NCBI RefSeq assembly: GCF_002944315.1
Contig: NZ_CP024311.1
Location: 2,828,501 to 2,892,500, forward strand
Reading direction: 5' to 3'
From: Rhizobium sp. NXC24
GTDB lineage: Bacteria > Pseudomonadota > Alphaproteobacteria > Rhizobiales > Rhizobiaceae
Length of the DNA stretch: 64,000 nt
The notes beneath the pieces were generated by a model. That model searched no databases, had not been told where the DNA came from, and saw nothing but the letters and a program-made list of their open reading frames with translations. The number at the start of each line of letters is the position of its first letter. Positions within the stretch are counted from its first letter, which is position 1. The position numbers and the translations under genes are program-made. Positions 7,140 through 15,871 of this stretch are shown in pieces.

Positions 7140-10100
7140 TTGCTGGAACGCCCGATCTGGAGCGCAGCATCGCCGAGCCAGCGGCGGGCCTTGGCTTCCA
7201 GGAGTTCGGGGCTGATCGGCTTCGACATATAGTCGTCCATGCCCGCCTCCAGGCACATATCGCGGTCGACATCGAGCGCATGCGCGGTGACGCCGACGAT
7301 CGGCACATGCCAGCCCTGCCCTGCCTCCGTTTCCAGTTGCCGGATCATGCGCGTCGCCTGATGGCCGTTCATGATCGGCATGGAGACATCCATCATGATC
7401 AGCGATGGCCGAAGCTTGCGCCAGGCCTCGACCGCCTCCTGGCCGTTCTGGACCACGAGAAAGCGCAGGCCGGTGACCTGCAGAATCTGCGTGAAGACGA
7501 TCTGGTTGACCTCGTTGTCCTCCGCAACGAGGACATCGATGGCGCTAACCGGTTTCGCCGCCACTTCGCGTTCGACGGTATCGATCGCGGCAACTGCTTC
7601 GGCTTCGATCGACTGCGAAGCGACAGCCGTTTCATCGCTGCTCATCCGCTGCCGGCGCGCCGTGCGCACGACATCGATGATGGTGCTGCGCAGCACATTG
7701 GCGCGCACGGGCTTCATCAGATGCGCCTGACCATTCAGCGCCGCGAATTCCTTGTCGCTGCCGGCGACATCCATGGAGGTCAGGAAGATCAGCGAAACGC
7801 CGTCGAAGCGCGAATCGGCGCGAATGGCACGCGCGACTTCATCGCCGTTCATGTCCGGCATGTGGTAGTCGAGGATCACGGCATCGACCTGCACGCCCAT
7901 ATCGAAAGCGGCATGGAGGATGGCTAGCCCCGTCTTGCCGTCTTCGGCAGCGTAGCCGTCAAAGCTCCATTGCTCCAACTGCTCGGTCAATATCCGCCTG
8001 TTGATCTCGTTGTCGTCGATGACCAGGATGCCGGCGCCCTTGACATTGACCGGCACCGGACGCGGTTCGCTGCGCGTGGCGGCCGGCGGCACGGGCAGAT
8101 GCACGGTGAAGACCGAACCCTTGCCCCATTCGCTCTCGACTTCGAGATAGCCACCGAAGAGGTCGACGAGCCCCGCGGTAATGGCAAGGCCAAGACCCGT
8201 GCCTTCATGACGGCGCGTCGAGGAAGCGTCCACCTGCGAGAACTTCTCGAAAATGGAATCCAGCTTCTCCTCGGAAATACCGATGCCGGTGTCCTCGATG
8301 CGGAGCGTCAACATGATCTCGCCGTTGTCGATCGGCCGGCTCTCCACCTCGACCAACACGTGACCGCGCTCGGTGAATTTAACCGCATTGCCGACGAGAT
8401 TGGTGACGATCTGGCGAAAGCGGCCTGCGTCTCCGAGCACCATGGCCGGCACATCAGGCGCCGTGCGCACCAGCAGCTCGATATCTTTTTCCGCCGCCGG
8501 CGACGACAGCAGCGTCGCGACATCCTCCACCGCCTCGGCGGGATCGAAGGCGGCCTTGCGCAGACGCATCTGCCCGGCATCGATCTTCGAGAAGTCCAGG
8601 ATGTCGTTGATGATCGTCAACAGTGCATTGCCCGACTTGACGATGATGTCGATGAAGGTCTTCTGCCGGGCATCGAGATCGGTCTTAGCCAGGAGCTCCG
8701 CCATGCCGAGAACGCCGTTCATCGGCGTGCGGATTTCATGGCTCATATTGGCGAGGAATTCGGATTTGGCGCGATCGGCGGCTTCGCTGCGCGAAAGCAG
8801 CAGTTGCAGCTCGGCCTCGCGGTCTTTCATCTCGGTGACATCGGTCAGCACCACGGTCCAACGGCGGCTTTCGCTGATCGTGGCTTCGAGCTGCATCCAG
8901 CGATCGCCCGCAATCTGGAACACCGCGGAAACCGGCCTGTTCGCCGCCATGCTCCTGCCCCATCCACGCAGAACCGCCTTCGGATCGTCGCCGAAATCGC
9001 CCCGCGCGGCGCAATAGTTATACGCGATGGACCAATGCTTGCCGATCTCCAGATGATCGGCGGGAATGCGCAGCATGTCCGTCAATGCATCGTTTGCCAG
9101 CATGATGATGCCGTCTTCCACGATGAGCAGGCCCTGCGACATGGCATGCGTCGCGTCGGTCATCAGTTCGCCGAGACGCTCTAGGGCAAGGCGCGCCTCG
9201 GTGATCTCGCGGGCTTGCTGGCGCACGGAAGAGATATCCGCATAGGCAATCAGCGTGCGGCCGTTCGAAATGCGGCGAGCATCCATGATGACGGATTTGC
9301 CGTCGGCAAAATTCATCTCGGTCTGGAAATGCGGCCCGGCATTGCGGAAGGACTCCAGGCGCGCCTGATAGATATCGTCGATACTGCCAGCATCGGCATC
9401 ATAGCGGCCGAGTTCGAAATGCTTGGCGACGAGATCGCGATAAGACAGGCCTTCGAAATGTTCGTTCTTCGGGAAATCCCAGATGTCGTAGAAGGCATCA
9501 TTGGTATATTCCACGACGTAATTGCTGTCATGGATCATGACACCGATCGGCATCGAGCGCAGGATGTTCCCCAGATCCTGATGCAAGGCCTCGGCGCGCG
9601 CCTGTGCCTCGATCAGCTCAGTCTCGCGCAGCTTCAACACGGAAATATCGGTCATCGAGCCGACGGCATAGCGCCTGCCGTCGGCAGTGACGACCCGGTT
9701 GACGCGCGTCATGAGCGGGTGTGTCACACGCTCCCGATCAACCACCGTGCCTTCGAATTCGAATGCGTGGCCCTCGTTCAGCACCTGCTCGTTTTCCGCA
9801 AAGTACTCGTCGGCGCCGGTTTCGAACATCTCATGTTCGGTCTTGCCCAGTGCCTCGGCGCGGCTGAGCCCCGTGATGGCCCCATAAGCCTCGTTGGAAT
9901 AAATCAGCCGATGGCTCGCATCGCGCGCGAAGACGGCGACCGGCAGGTCCTCGAGAATCGTGCGGTAAAGCCCGATCTCATCGACGTCACTCGCAATATG
10001 GCCGCTTTCGCGATCGGAAGACGAACGCGAAAGCACAGCAGGCGCATCGAGGAACATGCCGAAGACATAGAGGCGGTCTTCGGACGGCGAAAAACTTTCG

Positions 10101-10408
10101 ATCTGCACGCGAGAACGCTCACGGCCTGTCGGGTCGAAGCATAGCGCCATCTCTTCCGAGCCAAAAACCAGCGCCCGCCGCTCCTTGTCTTCGCGATCAA
10201 CTTCCTCGCCGCTGTCGAAGAGATCACGGCTGCGATTGCCGATGAAATCGGCGGTATCGCGCCGAAAAAACCGCGCATAGGCTTCATTGACGGCGACATA
10301 ACGCAGATCGCTGTTCTTGACATAGGCCGGCTGATCCAGATCTGCGATCCGGCGGCAGGCCATCTCCAGCAGTTCACCGTCCGAGTTCAACAGGACCCCT
10401 CTTCCCAA
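7136..10408 (-). CDS. Hybrid sensor histidine kinase with four PAS regions and two receiver domains
   Basis: A 1090-residue cytoplasmic hybrid kinase; no membrane segment is seen. PAS-like regions lie at about 18-125, 145-260, 280-395 and 415-525. The H box SHEIRTPMNG carries the phospho-acceptor His557, followed by N box GNAVKFTE (~674), G boxes DTGIGIS and GTGLGLA. Receiver 1 (about 795-915) has DD near 798 and Asp847 in LDYHMPD; receiver 2 (about 958-1080) has Asp1007 in MMDVSMP and the conserved Lys in MSKP. No HPt domain is present, so phosphate must pass to a separate protein. The stimulus is unknown. It is transcribed alone and leaves about 195 bases to the divergent mttB-like gene. 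Confidence 0.9.
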   Translation of the reverse strand: MGRGVLLNSDGELLEMACRRIADLDQPAYVKNSDLRYVAVNEAYARFFRRDTADFIGNRSRDLFDSGEEVDREDKERRALVFGSEEMALCFDPTGRERSRVQIESFSPSEDRLYVFGMFLDAPAVLSRSSSDRESGHIASDVDEIGLYRTILEDLPVAVFARDASHRLIYSNEAYGAITGLSRAEALGKTEHEMFETGADEYFAENEQVLNEGHAFEFEGTVVDRERVTHPLMTRVNRVVTADGRRYAVGSMTDISVLKLRETELIEAQARAEALHQDLGNILRSMPIGVMIHDSNYVVEYTNDAFYDIWDFPKNEHFEGLSYRDLVAKHFELGRYDADAGSIDDIYQARLESFRNAGPHFQTEMNFADGKSVIMDARRISNGRTLIAYADISSVRQQAREITEARLALERLGELMTDATHAMSQGLLIVEDGIIMLANDALTDMLRIPADHLEIGKHWSIAYNYCAARGDFGDDPKAVLRGWGRSMAANRPVSAVFQIAGDRWMQLEATISESRRWTVVLTDVTEMKDREAELQLLLSRSEAADRAKSEFLANMSHEIRTPMNGVLGMAELLAKTDLDARQKTFIDIIVKSGNALLTIINDILDFSKIDAGQMRLRKAAFDPAEAVEDVATLLSSPAAEKDIELLVRTAPDVPAMVLGDAGRFRQIVTNLVGNAVKFTERGHVLVEVESRPIDNGEIMLTLRIEDTGIGISEEKLDSIFEKFSQVDASSTRRHEGTGLGLAITAGLVDLFGGYLEVESEWGKGSVFTVHLPVPPAATRSEPRPVPVNVKGAGILVIDDNEINRRILTEQLEQWSFDGYAAEDGKTGLAILHAAFDMGVQVDAVILDYHMPDMNGDEVARAIRADSRFDGVSLIFLTSMDVAGSDKEFAALNGQAHLMKPVRANVLRSTIIDVVRTARRQRMSSDETAVASQSIEAEAVAAIDTVEREVAAKPVSAIDVLVAEDNEVNQIVFTQILQVTGLRFLVVQNGQEAVEAWRKLRPSLIMMDVSMPIMNGHQATRMIRQLETEAGQGWHVPIVGVTAHALDVDRDMCLEAGMDDYMSKPISPELLEAKARRWLGDAALQIGRSSN

Positions 10409-10483
10409 CGCTTACAATAGTTACTCAACAAACGCTTTATCACAAATCGCTTTAACAAGCCGTTAACCATATTTACCAATCCA

Positions 10484-10500
10484 CTGAACGTCGCGTTCAG
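10484..10500. promoter_or_regulatory. Inverted repeat upstream of the MttB-family gene
   Basis: CTGAACG-TCG-CGTTCAG is a perfect 7-bp inverted repeat with a 3-base centre. It lies about 105 bases before the methyltransferase start and about 75 bases before the kinase start, within the divergent intergenic region (10409-10604). It has no U tract and looks more like an operator than a terminator. The binding protein is unknown. Confidence 0.4.
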
Positions 10501-10604
10501 ACCACTGACTATCCCAGAACAGTCATCGCCAGGTCGCAAACGACGGCGGCATCGGACGCCGAACTCTGCCAAGAATCCTATCAGCACAATGGTGGAGCGA
10601 GAGC

Positions 10605-12185
10605 ATGAGCGACGATAGAAACCCGGCCTTGCACGAGACTGATACCATGCCGGTCGAGCGTCGCCGCCGGGCCGGAGGGCGCGGGGCCGAGCGCAGCCGC
10701 AAGCCAAGCGGCGCGAAATACCTCAATCTCGTCAACAATCTCGCCCGCACCGAGCTTCTGTCGCCCGAAGCGCTCGACGACATTCACGAGGCGTCGCTGA
10801 CCGTTCTCGAAGAGATCGGCATGGACATCATTTTGCCGGAAGCGCGCGAGCGCATGAAAGCCGCCGGCGCCGACGTCACGCCCGGCACAGAGCGTGTCCG
10901 GTTCGACCGTGGCATGATCACGGAGCTGATCGCCTCCGTCCCCTCGACCTTCACCCTGCACGCCCGCAATCCGCTGCGAAACGTTCAGATCGGCGGGAAG
11001 AATCTCGTCTTCGCCCAGGTCGCCTCCGCACCTTTCGTCGCGGACCGCGAGGGTGGCAGACGGGCAGGCAATCAGGAGGATTTCCGTAAGCTGATCAAGC
11101 TCGCCCAATCCTACGACGTCATCCACATGACTGGCGGCTATCCGGTCGAGCCCATCGATATCCACGCTTCAGTCCGCCATCTCGACTGCCTCTCCGACAT
11201 CGTCAAGCTCACCGATAAGGCGTTTCATTGCTACTCGCTCGGCAAGCAGCGCAATCTTGATGCTATCGAGATCGCCCGCATCGGCCGCGGCATCAGCATG
11301 GAGCAAATGGAGCGGGAGCCGTCGCTCTTTACCGTCATCAATTCCTCCTCTCCGCTGCGCCTCGATGGGCCGATGTTGCAGGGCATCATCGAGATGTCGT
11401 CGCGGGGTCAGGTGGTGATCGTGACGCCCTTCACGCTGGCGGGCGCCATGGCGCCGGTGACCATTGCCGGTGCGCTGGTGCAGCAGAATGCCGAGGCGCT
11501 CTGCGGCATCGCCTTCAGCCAGATGGTGCGCAAGGGCGCGCCGGTCATGTATGGCGGCTTCACCTCGAATGTCGACATGAAGACCGGGGCGCCGGCTTTC
11601 GGCACGCCCGAATATATGAAGGCCGTGATCGCCGGCGGCCAGCTCGCCCGCCGCTATGGCATCCCCTACCGCACCTCCAACACCAATGCCTCCAATACGC
11701 TGGACGCCCAGGCAGCCTATGAATCGGCGTTGTCGCTCTGGGCGCTGACCCAAGGTGGCGGCAATTTCGTGCTGCATGCGGCCGGCTGGAGCGAGGGCGG
11801 CCTCACTGCCTCCTTCGAGAAATTCATCCTCGATGTCGACATGCTGCAGATGGTCGCCGAATTCCTGACACCGCTGGATGTCAGTAGCGAAGCGCTGGCG
11901 CTTGATGCCGTGCGCGATGTCGGCCCCGGCGGCCACTATTTCGGCACGGCGCATACACTGGCGCGCTACGAAACCGCTTTCTATTCACCGATCCTCTCGG
12001 ACTGGCGAAATTACGAGACCTGGACGGAGGCTGGCCGGCCGACGACCTACGATCACGCCAACCGCGCGTTCAAGGAAACGCTCGCCCACTACGAGCGCCC
12101 CCCACTCGATCCGGCCATCGAAGAGGAGCTTGACGCCTTCGTCGCCAAGCGTAAGGCGGAAGGTGGCGTACCCACCGATTTCTAG
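10605..12185 (+). CDS. Trimethylamine methyltransferase-family (MttB-like) protein
   Basis: A 526-residue protein of the MttB superfamily, which transfers methyl groups from methylated amines to a corrinoid protein. It shows the TIM-barrel segments LSPEALDDIHEASL, LEEIGMDI, VIVTPFTLAGAMAPVTIAGALVQQNAE (several adjoining segments) and GWSEGGL. There is no in-frame amber codon, so it is a non-pyrrolysine member, the branch that includes glycine-betaine methyltransferases. No corrinoid protein, reactivase or THF methyltransferase gene is near, so its acceptor must be encoded elsewhere. The N-terminal 35 residues are arginine-rich. GGAGCGAGAGC precedes the ATG. The substrate is not known. Confidence 0.85.
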   Translation: MSDDRNPALHETDTMPVERRRRAGGRGAERSRKPSGAKYLNLVNNLARTELLSPEALDDIHEASLTVLEEIGMDIILPEARERMKAAGADVTPGTERVRFDRGMITELIASVPSTFTLHARNPLRNVQIGGKNLVFAQVASAPFVADREGGRRAGNQEDFRKLIKLAQSYDVIHMTGGYPVEPIDIHASVRHLDCLSDIVKLTDKAFHCYSLGKQRNLDAIEIARIGRGISMEQMEREPSLFTVINSSSPLRLDGPMLQGIIEMSSRGQVVIVTPFTLAGAMAPVTIAGALVQQNAEALCGIAFSQMVRKGAPVMYGGFTSNVDMKTGAPAFGTPEYMKAVIAGGQLARRYGIPYRTSNTNASNTLDAQAAYESALSLWALTQGGGNFVLHAAGWSEGGLTASFEKFILDVDMLQMVAEFLTPLDVSSEALALDAVRDVGPGGHYFGTAHTLARYETAFYSPILSDWRNYETWTEAGRPTTYDHANRAFKETLAHYERPPLDPAIEEELDAFVAKRKAEGGVPTDF

Positions 12186-12331
12186 TTGAAAATCAAAGGT
12201 TTTCACCCATTCATCATGAACAAAATTTAATATCGCAGCCCTCTTTTTAGCCGCGACTTCGCCCCCTTTTCTACGCACCTTCAAATTCGGCTTCGGCACG
12301 GAGGCCTCTAGTTTTTGGGAAAGGGATGTCA

Positions 12332-12640
12332 ATGCCTGAGCTTCGCACTTTAACGACGGCCGGTTTGATCGCGCTGACGCTTGGCAGCGCCGCCGCCGTA
12401 ACCACAACGACCGCCGGCGCCTCCGAACGCGGCGCCTTTTTCGGCGGTCTTGCCGCCGGTGTCGTCGGCGGCGCCCTAGCTGCCGAGGCGGTGCGACCGG
12501 CCTACCCGGTCTATCCGGCTTATTATCCTGCCTATCGAAGCTATTATGCTCCGGCCTATGTACGCGCCTATCCCGACTGCTACTGGGCATGGCGTCACGA
12601 CGGTTGGGGCAGGCCCTACCGCGTCGAGGTTTGCCGCTGA
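12332..12640 (+). CDS. Small secreted Tyr/Pro-rich protein
   Basis: A predicted 102-residue exported protein. Residues 1-32 form a signal peptide, with hydrophobic core AGLIALTLGSAAAV and a likely cut after TAGA. A glycine-zipper-like segment GAFFGGLAAGVVGGALAAE follows, then a Tyr/Pro-rich stretch with PVYPAYYPAYRSYY, and a Trp- and Cys-containing tail. The ATG at 12332 is preferred to one at 12326 because AAGGG lies 6 bases before it. Similar small proteins are common in rhizobia and have no known role. It could be an outer-membrane-associated protein. Confidence 0.7.
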   Translation: MPELRTLTTAGLIALTLGSAAAVTTTTAGASERGAFFGGLAAGVVGGALAAEAVRPAYPVYPAYYPAYRSYYAPAYVRAYPDCYWAWRHDGWGRPYRVEVCR

Positions 12641-12930
12641 CCTATGAAGATCGAGCGCGGATGCCGCCGGATTTCCGGTGGCACTTTCGCCTGCCTTCCG
12701 AAAAGCTTTTAGCCTCACCTCTTGACTTCGGCGGCGAATAAGACCAAATGCGCGTCAGCTTTCACCTTCCGGCCGCCGCGTGAGCGTGCCCTGCGGGACT
12801 AGACGTACGCAAGAGAAGGACAAAAGCGCTTTTGAAATGAGACCGCACCCAAGGCGGTCGAACGCGCTGGAAAGCTTTTTCCAACTTACAAGTTCCCACT
12901 TCACGCGGGGTTCTTGACGCCAGAGACAGA

Positions 12931-12959
12931 CCGGACCGCATGGTGCGACCCGGCCTTTT
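12931..12959 (+). promoter_or_regulatory. Possible attenuator hairpin before the helicase gene
   Basis: The 347-base gap 12641-12987 holds no gene that I can support. At its end CCGGACCGCA (12931-12940) and TGCGACCCGG (12944-12953) can pair over 8 of 10 positions, with a 2x2 internal loop, followed by CCTTTTC. This lies only about 30 bases before the helicase start. A leader hairpin with a U-rich tail at this place could be a transcription attenuator for an RNA-helicase gene; this is inference only. Confidence 0.3.
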
Positions 12960-12987
12960 CTGCTTTGGCGCCCCGAAAGGTATTGAA

Positions 12988-14643
12988 TTGACCGATTTTC
13001 ACTCGCTTGGTCTTTCCAAGCAGATCGTCGATACGCTGTCGCAGAACAACTTCGCGACTCCGACGCCCATTCAGGCACAGGCTATCCCGCTTGTTCTCCA
13101 GGGCCGCGATCTCATCGGCCTCGCCCAGACCGGCACCGGCAAAACGGCCGCCTTCGGCCTGCCGATCATCGAAATGCTGCTGAAGGACGCCAAGCGTCCC
13201 GACAACCGCACCGTCCGCACGCTGATCCTCGCCCCCACCCGCGAACTGGTGAACCAGATCGCCGACAATCTTAAGCTGTTCGTCCGCAAGACGCCGCTGC
13301 GGATCAATGTCGTGGTCGGTGGCGCCTCCATCAACAAGCAGCAGCTTCAACTCGAGCGCGGCACCGACATTCTCGTCGCCACCCCTGGCCGCCTGCTCGA
13401 CCTCATCAACCGCCGCGCCCTGTCGCTCGGCCATGTCAGCTATCTCGTCCTCGACGAGGCCGACCAGATGCTCGACCTCGGCTTCATCCACGACCTGCGC
13501 AAGATCGCCAAGCTCGTCCCGGCCAAGCGCCAGACCCTGTTGTTCTCGGCGACCATGCCGAAGGCGATTGCCGATCTCGCTTCCGACTATCTGACCAATC
13601 CGCTGAAGGTCGAAGTCTCGCCTCCGGGCAAAGCGGCCGACAAGGTGGAACAGTATGTCCACTTCGTCGCCGGTCAGAACCACAAGACCGAAATCTTGAA
13701 GGAAACGCTGAACGCCAACCCGGATGGCCGCTCGATCGTCTTCCTGCGCACCAAGCACGGTGCCGAAAAGCTGACGAAGCATCTCGACCATGTCGGCTAT
13801 GCCGCCGCCTCCATTCACGGCAACAAGAGCCAGGGTCAGCGCGAGCGCGCGCTCAAGGGCTTCCGAGATGGTGAAGTTCGCGTGCTCGTCGCAACCGACG
13901 TTGCCGCTCGCGGCATCGATATCCCTGGTGTTTCGCATGTCTACAATTACGACCTGCCGGAAGTGCCGGATGCCTATGTTCACCGCATCGGCCGCACAGC
14001 GCGCGCCGGCCGTGACGGCATCGCCATCGCTTTCTGCTCACCGGACGAGATTCGCCTGCTGCGCGACATCGAGCGCCTGATGGGCATCGAAATCGCCGTT
14101 GCCAGCGGCGAAGCCCCTGCCGACCGCGCCCGTCCGGCTCGCGGCAACAACAACCGTGGTGGTCGTGGCAACCAGGGCCGCGGCGGCGCAGGCCAGGGAC
14201 GTCCGGAAGGCCGTTCGGGTCGCCCGGGCGGACGTCCGCAGCGTGACGGTGAGAGCGGCGAGGCCCGCGCCCGCACAGGCGAACGCCAGGAGCGCCGGCC
14301 GCGCGACGATCGTCCGCAGCGCGAGAACCATCGCAATGCCGACTTCCGCGGCCAGCGCCGCGATGAGCGCACGCCGCGCCCGGAAGCGGACAATGATCTT
14401 GTTTCGACGTCCGATTTCCGTCCGGCCAAGAAGCCGCATCATAACGGCCCGGCAAACGCCAACGCCGCCCACGAAGCCGGCGCCCATCGCAACCAGCGCC
14501 ACGCCCATGGTCGGCCCTCAGGCCGTCACAATGAGGAGCGCGGCCAAGGCCACGCTCACGGCGAACACCGCGAAGGCGGCAACGGCGGCATGAAGCGCCG
14601 CGGGCCGCGCAACGGCAACGGCCAGCGCCGCGAACGCGCTTGA
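12988..14643 (+). CDS. DEAD-box ATP-dependent RNA helicase
   Basis: A 551-residue RNA helicase of the RhlE type. Motifs in order: Q motif with TPTPIQAQAIP, motif I AQTGTGKT, Ia PTREL, DEAD written DEAD in LDEADQMLDLGF, SAT in FSATMPK, then TDVAARGID and HRIGRTARAG. After residue 390 the protein becomes a low-complexity basic tail rich in Arg and Gly, with RGG-like repeats, useful for RNA binding. A TTG start at 12988 is chosen because GAAAGG lies 7 bases before it and the protein then begins TDFHSLGL as in relatives; an ATG 16 codons upstream has no family support. Likely roles are ribosome assembly and RNA turnover in the cold. Confidence 0.93.
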   Translation: MTDFHSLGLSKQIVDTLSQNNFATPTPIQAQAIPLVLQGRDLIGLAQTGTGKTAAFGLPIIEMLLKDAKRPDNRTVRTLILAPTRELVNQIADNLKLFVRKTPLRINVVVGGASINKQQLQLERGTDILVATPGRLLDLINRRALSLGHVSYLVLDEADQMLDLGFIHDLRKIAKLVPAKRQTLLFSATMPKAIADLASDYLTNPLKVEVSPPGKAADKVEQYVHFVAGQNHKTEILKETLNANPDGRSIVFLRTKHGAEKLTKHLDHVGYAAASIHGNKSQGQRERALKGFRDGEVRVLVATDVAARGIDIPGVSHVYNYDLPEVPDAYVHRIGRTARAGRDGIAIAFCSPDEIRLLRDIERLMGIEIAVASGEAPADRARPARGNNNRGGRGNQGRGGAGQGRPEGRSGRPGGRPQRDGESGEARARTGERQERRPRDDRPQRENHRNADFRGQRRDERTPRPEADNDLVSTSDFRPAKKPHHNGPANANAAHEAGAHRNQRHAHGRPSGRHNEERGQGHAHGEHREGGNGGMKRRGPRNGNGQRRERA

Positions 14644-14652
14644 TGAATGAAC

Positions 14653-14681
14653 AGAGGGGGCTGAATGGCCAAGCCCCCTCT
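14653..14681 (+). terminator. GC-rich hairpin after the helicase gene
   Basis: AGAGGGGGCT (14653-14662) pairs perfectly with AGCCCCCTCT (14672-14681) across a 9-base loop, starting 10 bases after the helicase stop. No U tract follows, so it may act as an mRNA 3' end stabiliser ahead of the true terminator at 14717. Confidence 0.5.
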
Positions 14682-14716
14682 CGAAATCTCCAACTAAAGT
14701 AGATACTGATATCGGA

Positions 14717-14750
14717 CCGCTTGCAGCACAGACACTGCAAGCGGTTTTTC
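14717..14750 (+). terminator. Rho-independent terminator
   Basis: CCGCTTGCAG (14717-14726), loop CACAGACA, CTGCAAGCGG (14735-14744), then TTTTTCT. This perfect 10-bp stem with a U tract is a classic intrinsic terminator for the helicase transcript. Confidence 0.9.
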
Positions 14751-14858
14751 TCGCCGGAAATATCGATCAAGCACCCTGCGTAGTCAGTTGCCGCGGAATG
14801 CTCGTTTTGCGACGTCTTAAAACTTGGTCGCCAAATCATCGCTAGCTCCGCCTGAAGC

Positions 14859-15320
14859 TCAGGACGTGTGTGATGTTGGCTCCGCGCTCGTGATTTGATC
14901 CAGATTTGCGATCAACCGGGTAAGTAAGGCGACAAGTTGCACCGCTTCTCCTTCTGTAAACCCATCCAATGCGTCGCAATTTCCTTTGAACAGGGTTTCA
15001 ATCGCGGCCGGCATACGGGCCTGCGCAGCCTTCGTGAGAACGATGCGGCTACTTCGTCCGTCTTCCGGGTCGGGTGTTCGCTGGATCAAACCATCTCGCT
15101 CCATGCGAGCGAGCATCTGGGCCATCGGCGGCTGCTCGATCTTGGCAAAGCGGGCTAGATCGCGTTGCGTGCTTGCTTTCCCATTCTGCAACGCGACCAG
15201 CACTGGCAAATGACCGACGCCGAACCCAAGCGGCTTCAGACGTGCCTCGCTTAGACGCGCGAACCCTCGCGCAGCAAGACTGATGAGATGTCCTGGCGTA
15301 GAAAGCACGTCGTTTTCCAT
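14859..15320 (-). CDS. MarR-family transcriptional regulator
   Basis: A 153-residue winged-helix regulator. The DNA-binding part covers about residues 45-105: STQRDLARFAKIEQPPMAQ forms the helix-turn-helix and RTPDPEDGRSSRIVLT the wing with the typical DxRS. Flanking helices would form the dimer interface. It is divergent from the SnoaL-like gene 127 bases away and probably controls it and itself through the AT-rich spacer. Ligands of such regulators are often phenolic compounds or antibiotics; none can be named here. Confidence 0.88.
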   Translation of the reverse strand: MENDVLSTPGHLISLAARGFARLSEARLKPLGFGVGHLPVLVALQNGKASTQRDLARFAKIEQPPMAQMLARMERDGLIQRTPDPEDGRSSRIVLTKAAQARMPAAIETLFKGNCDALDGFTEGEAVQLVALLTRLIANLDQITSAEPTSHTS

Positions 15321-15357
15321 CTCTCGCTTATCCCCTGTCTATGGTTGACCGCAAACT

Positions 15358-15377
15358 ACATATGTACGTATATATAT
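15358..15377. promoter_or_regulatory. AT-rich imperfect palindrome in the MarR/SnoaL spacer
   Basis: The segment ACATATGTACGTATATATAT lies about 40 bases before the MarR start and 70 before the SnoaL start, in otherwise GC-rich DNA. It is centred on TACGTA and is an imperfect palindrome, the type of site MarR proteins bind. Assignment is by position only. Confidence 0.35.
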
Positions 15378-15446
15378 CGACGAGCGAGCTGGCAAGTTCG
15401 GCTCGAACCGCCCCACTCTCCCCTTAAACCACTGTGAGGAAACGAT

Positions 15447-15824
15447 ATGTCGGACACTCATACGCAACTTATCAAGCGCATCTACGACCGCTTCAACGCG
15501 AGAGATATCGACGCTGTACTCACCGAGCTTGCCGATGATGTTGTTTGGGCAAACGGTATGGATGGAGGCCACGTCCATGGACGTGAGGCTGTGCGCGATT
15601 ATTGGACACGGCAATGGGCGGTCGTCAGTCCACATGTCGAGCCGATGGCAATTCAGACAACCGATGACGGTGTGGTCGCTGTCGAGGTGATTCAGTCCGT
15701 GTTCGATCTCGACGGCCGGCCGCTGACGGGGCAGACCCATGGGCTGAAGGACAAGACAGTGATGCACATCTTTCGCATGGAGAGTGGTAAGATCGTGCGC
15801 TTTGATATTAAGGACACCCCATAG
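15447..15824 (+). CDS. SnoaL-like / NTF2-fold protein
   Basis: A 125-residue single-domain protein of the NTF2/SnoaL superfamily. The pattern IKRIYDRFNARDIDAVLTELADDVVW (two adjoining helices plus strand), the HGREAVRDYWTRQW helix and the C-terminal HIFRMESGKIVRFDI strand are typical. Members are small enzymes or binding proteins for hydrophobic molecules. GAGGAAACGAT precedes the ATG. Being divergent from a marR gene, it is probably induced by the MarR ligand. No specific substrate can be given. Confidence 0.85.
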   Translation: MSDTHTQLIKRIYDRFNARDIDAVLTELADDVVWANGMDGGHVHGREAVRDYWTRQWAVVSPHVEPMAIQTTDDGVVAVEVIQSVFDLDGRPLTGQTHGLKDKTVMHIFRMESGKIVRFDIKDTP

Positions 15825-15871
15825 GCATCTCGTGGGACCATGCCATCAAAGCAGGCGGAATCCCGCCTGCC

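Noticed and set aside
10605..12185. Pyrrolysine-containing trimethylamine methyltransferase
   Set aside because: The frame has no internal amber codon; it is a non-Pyl family member.
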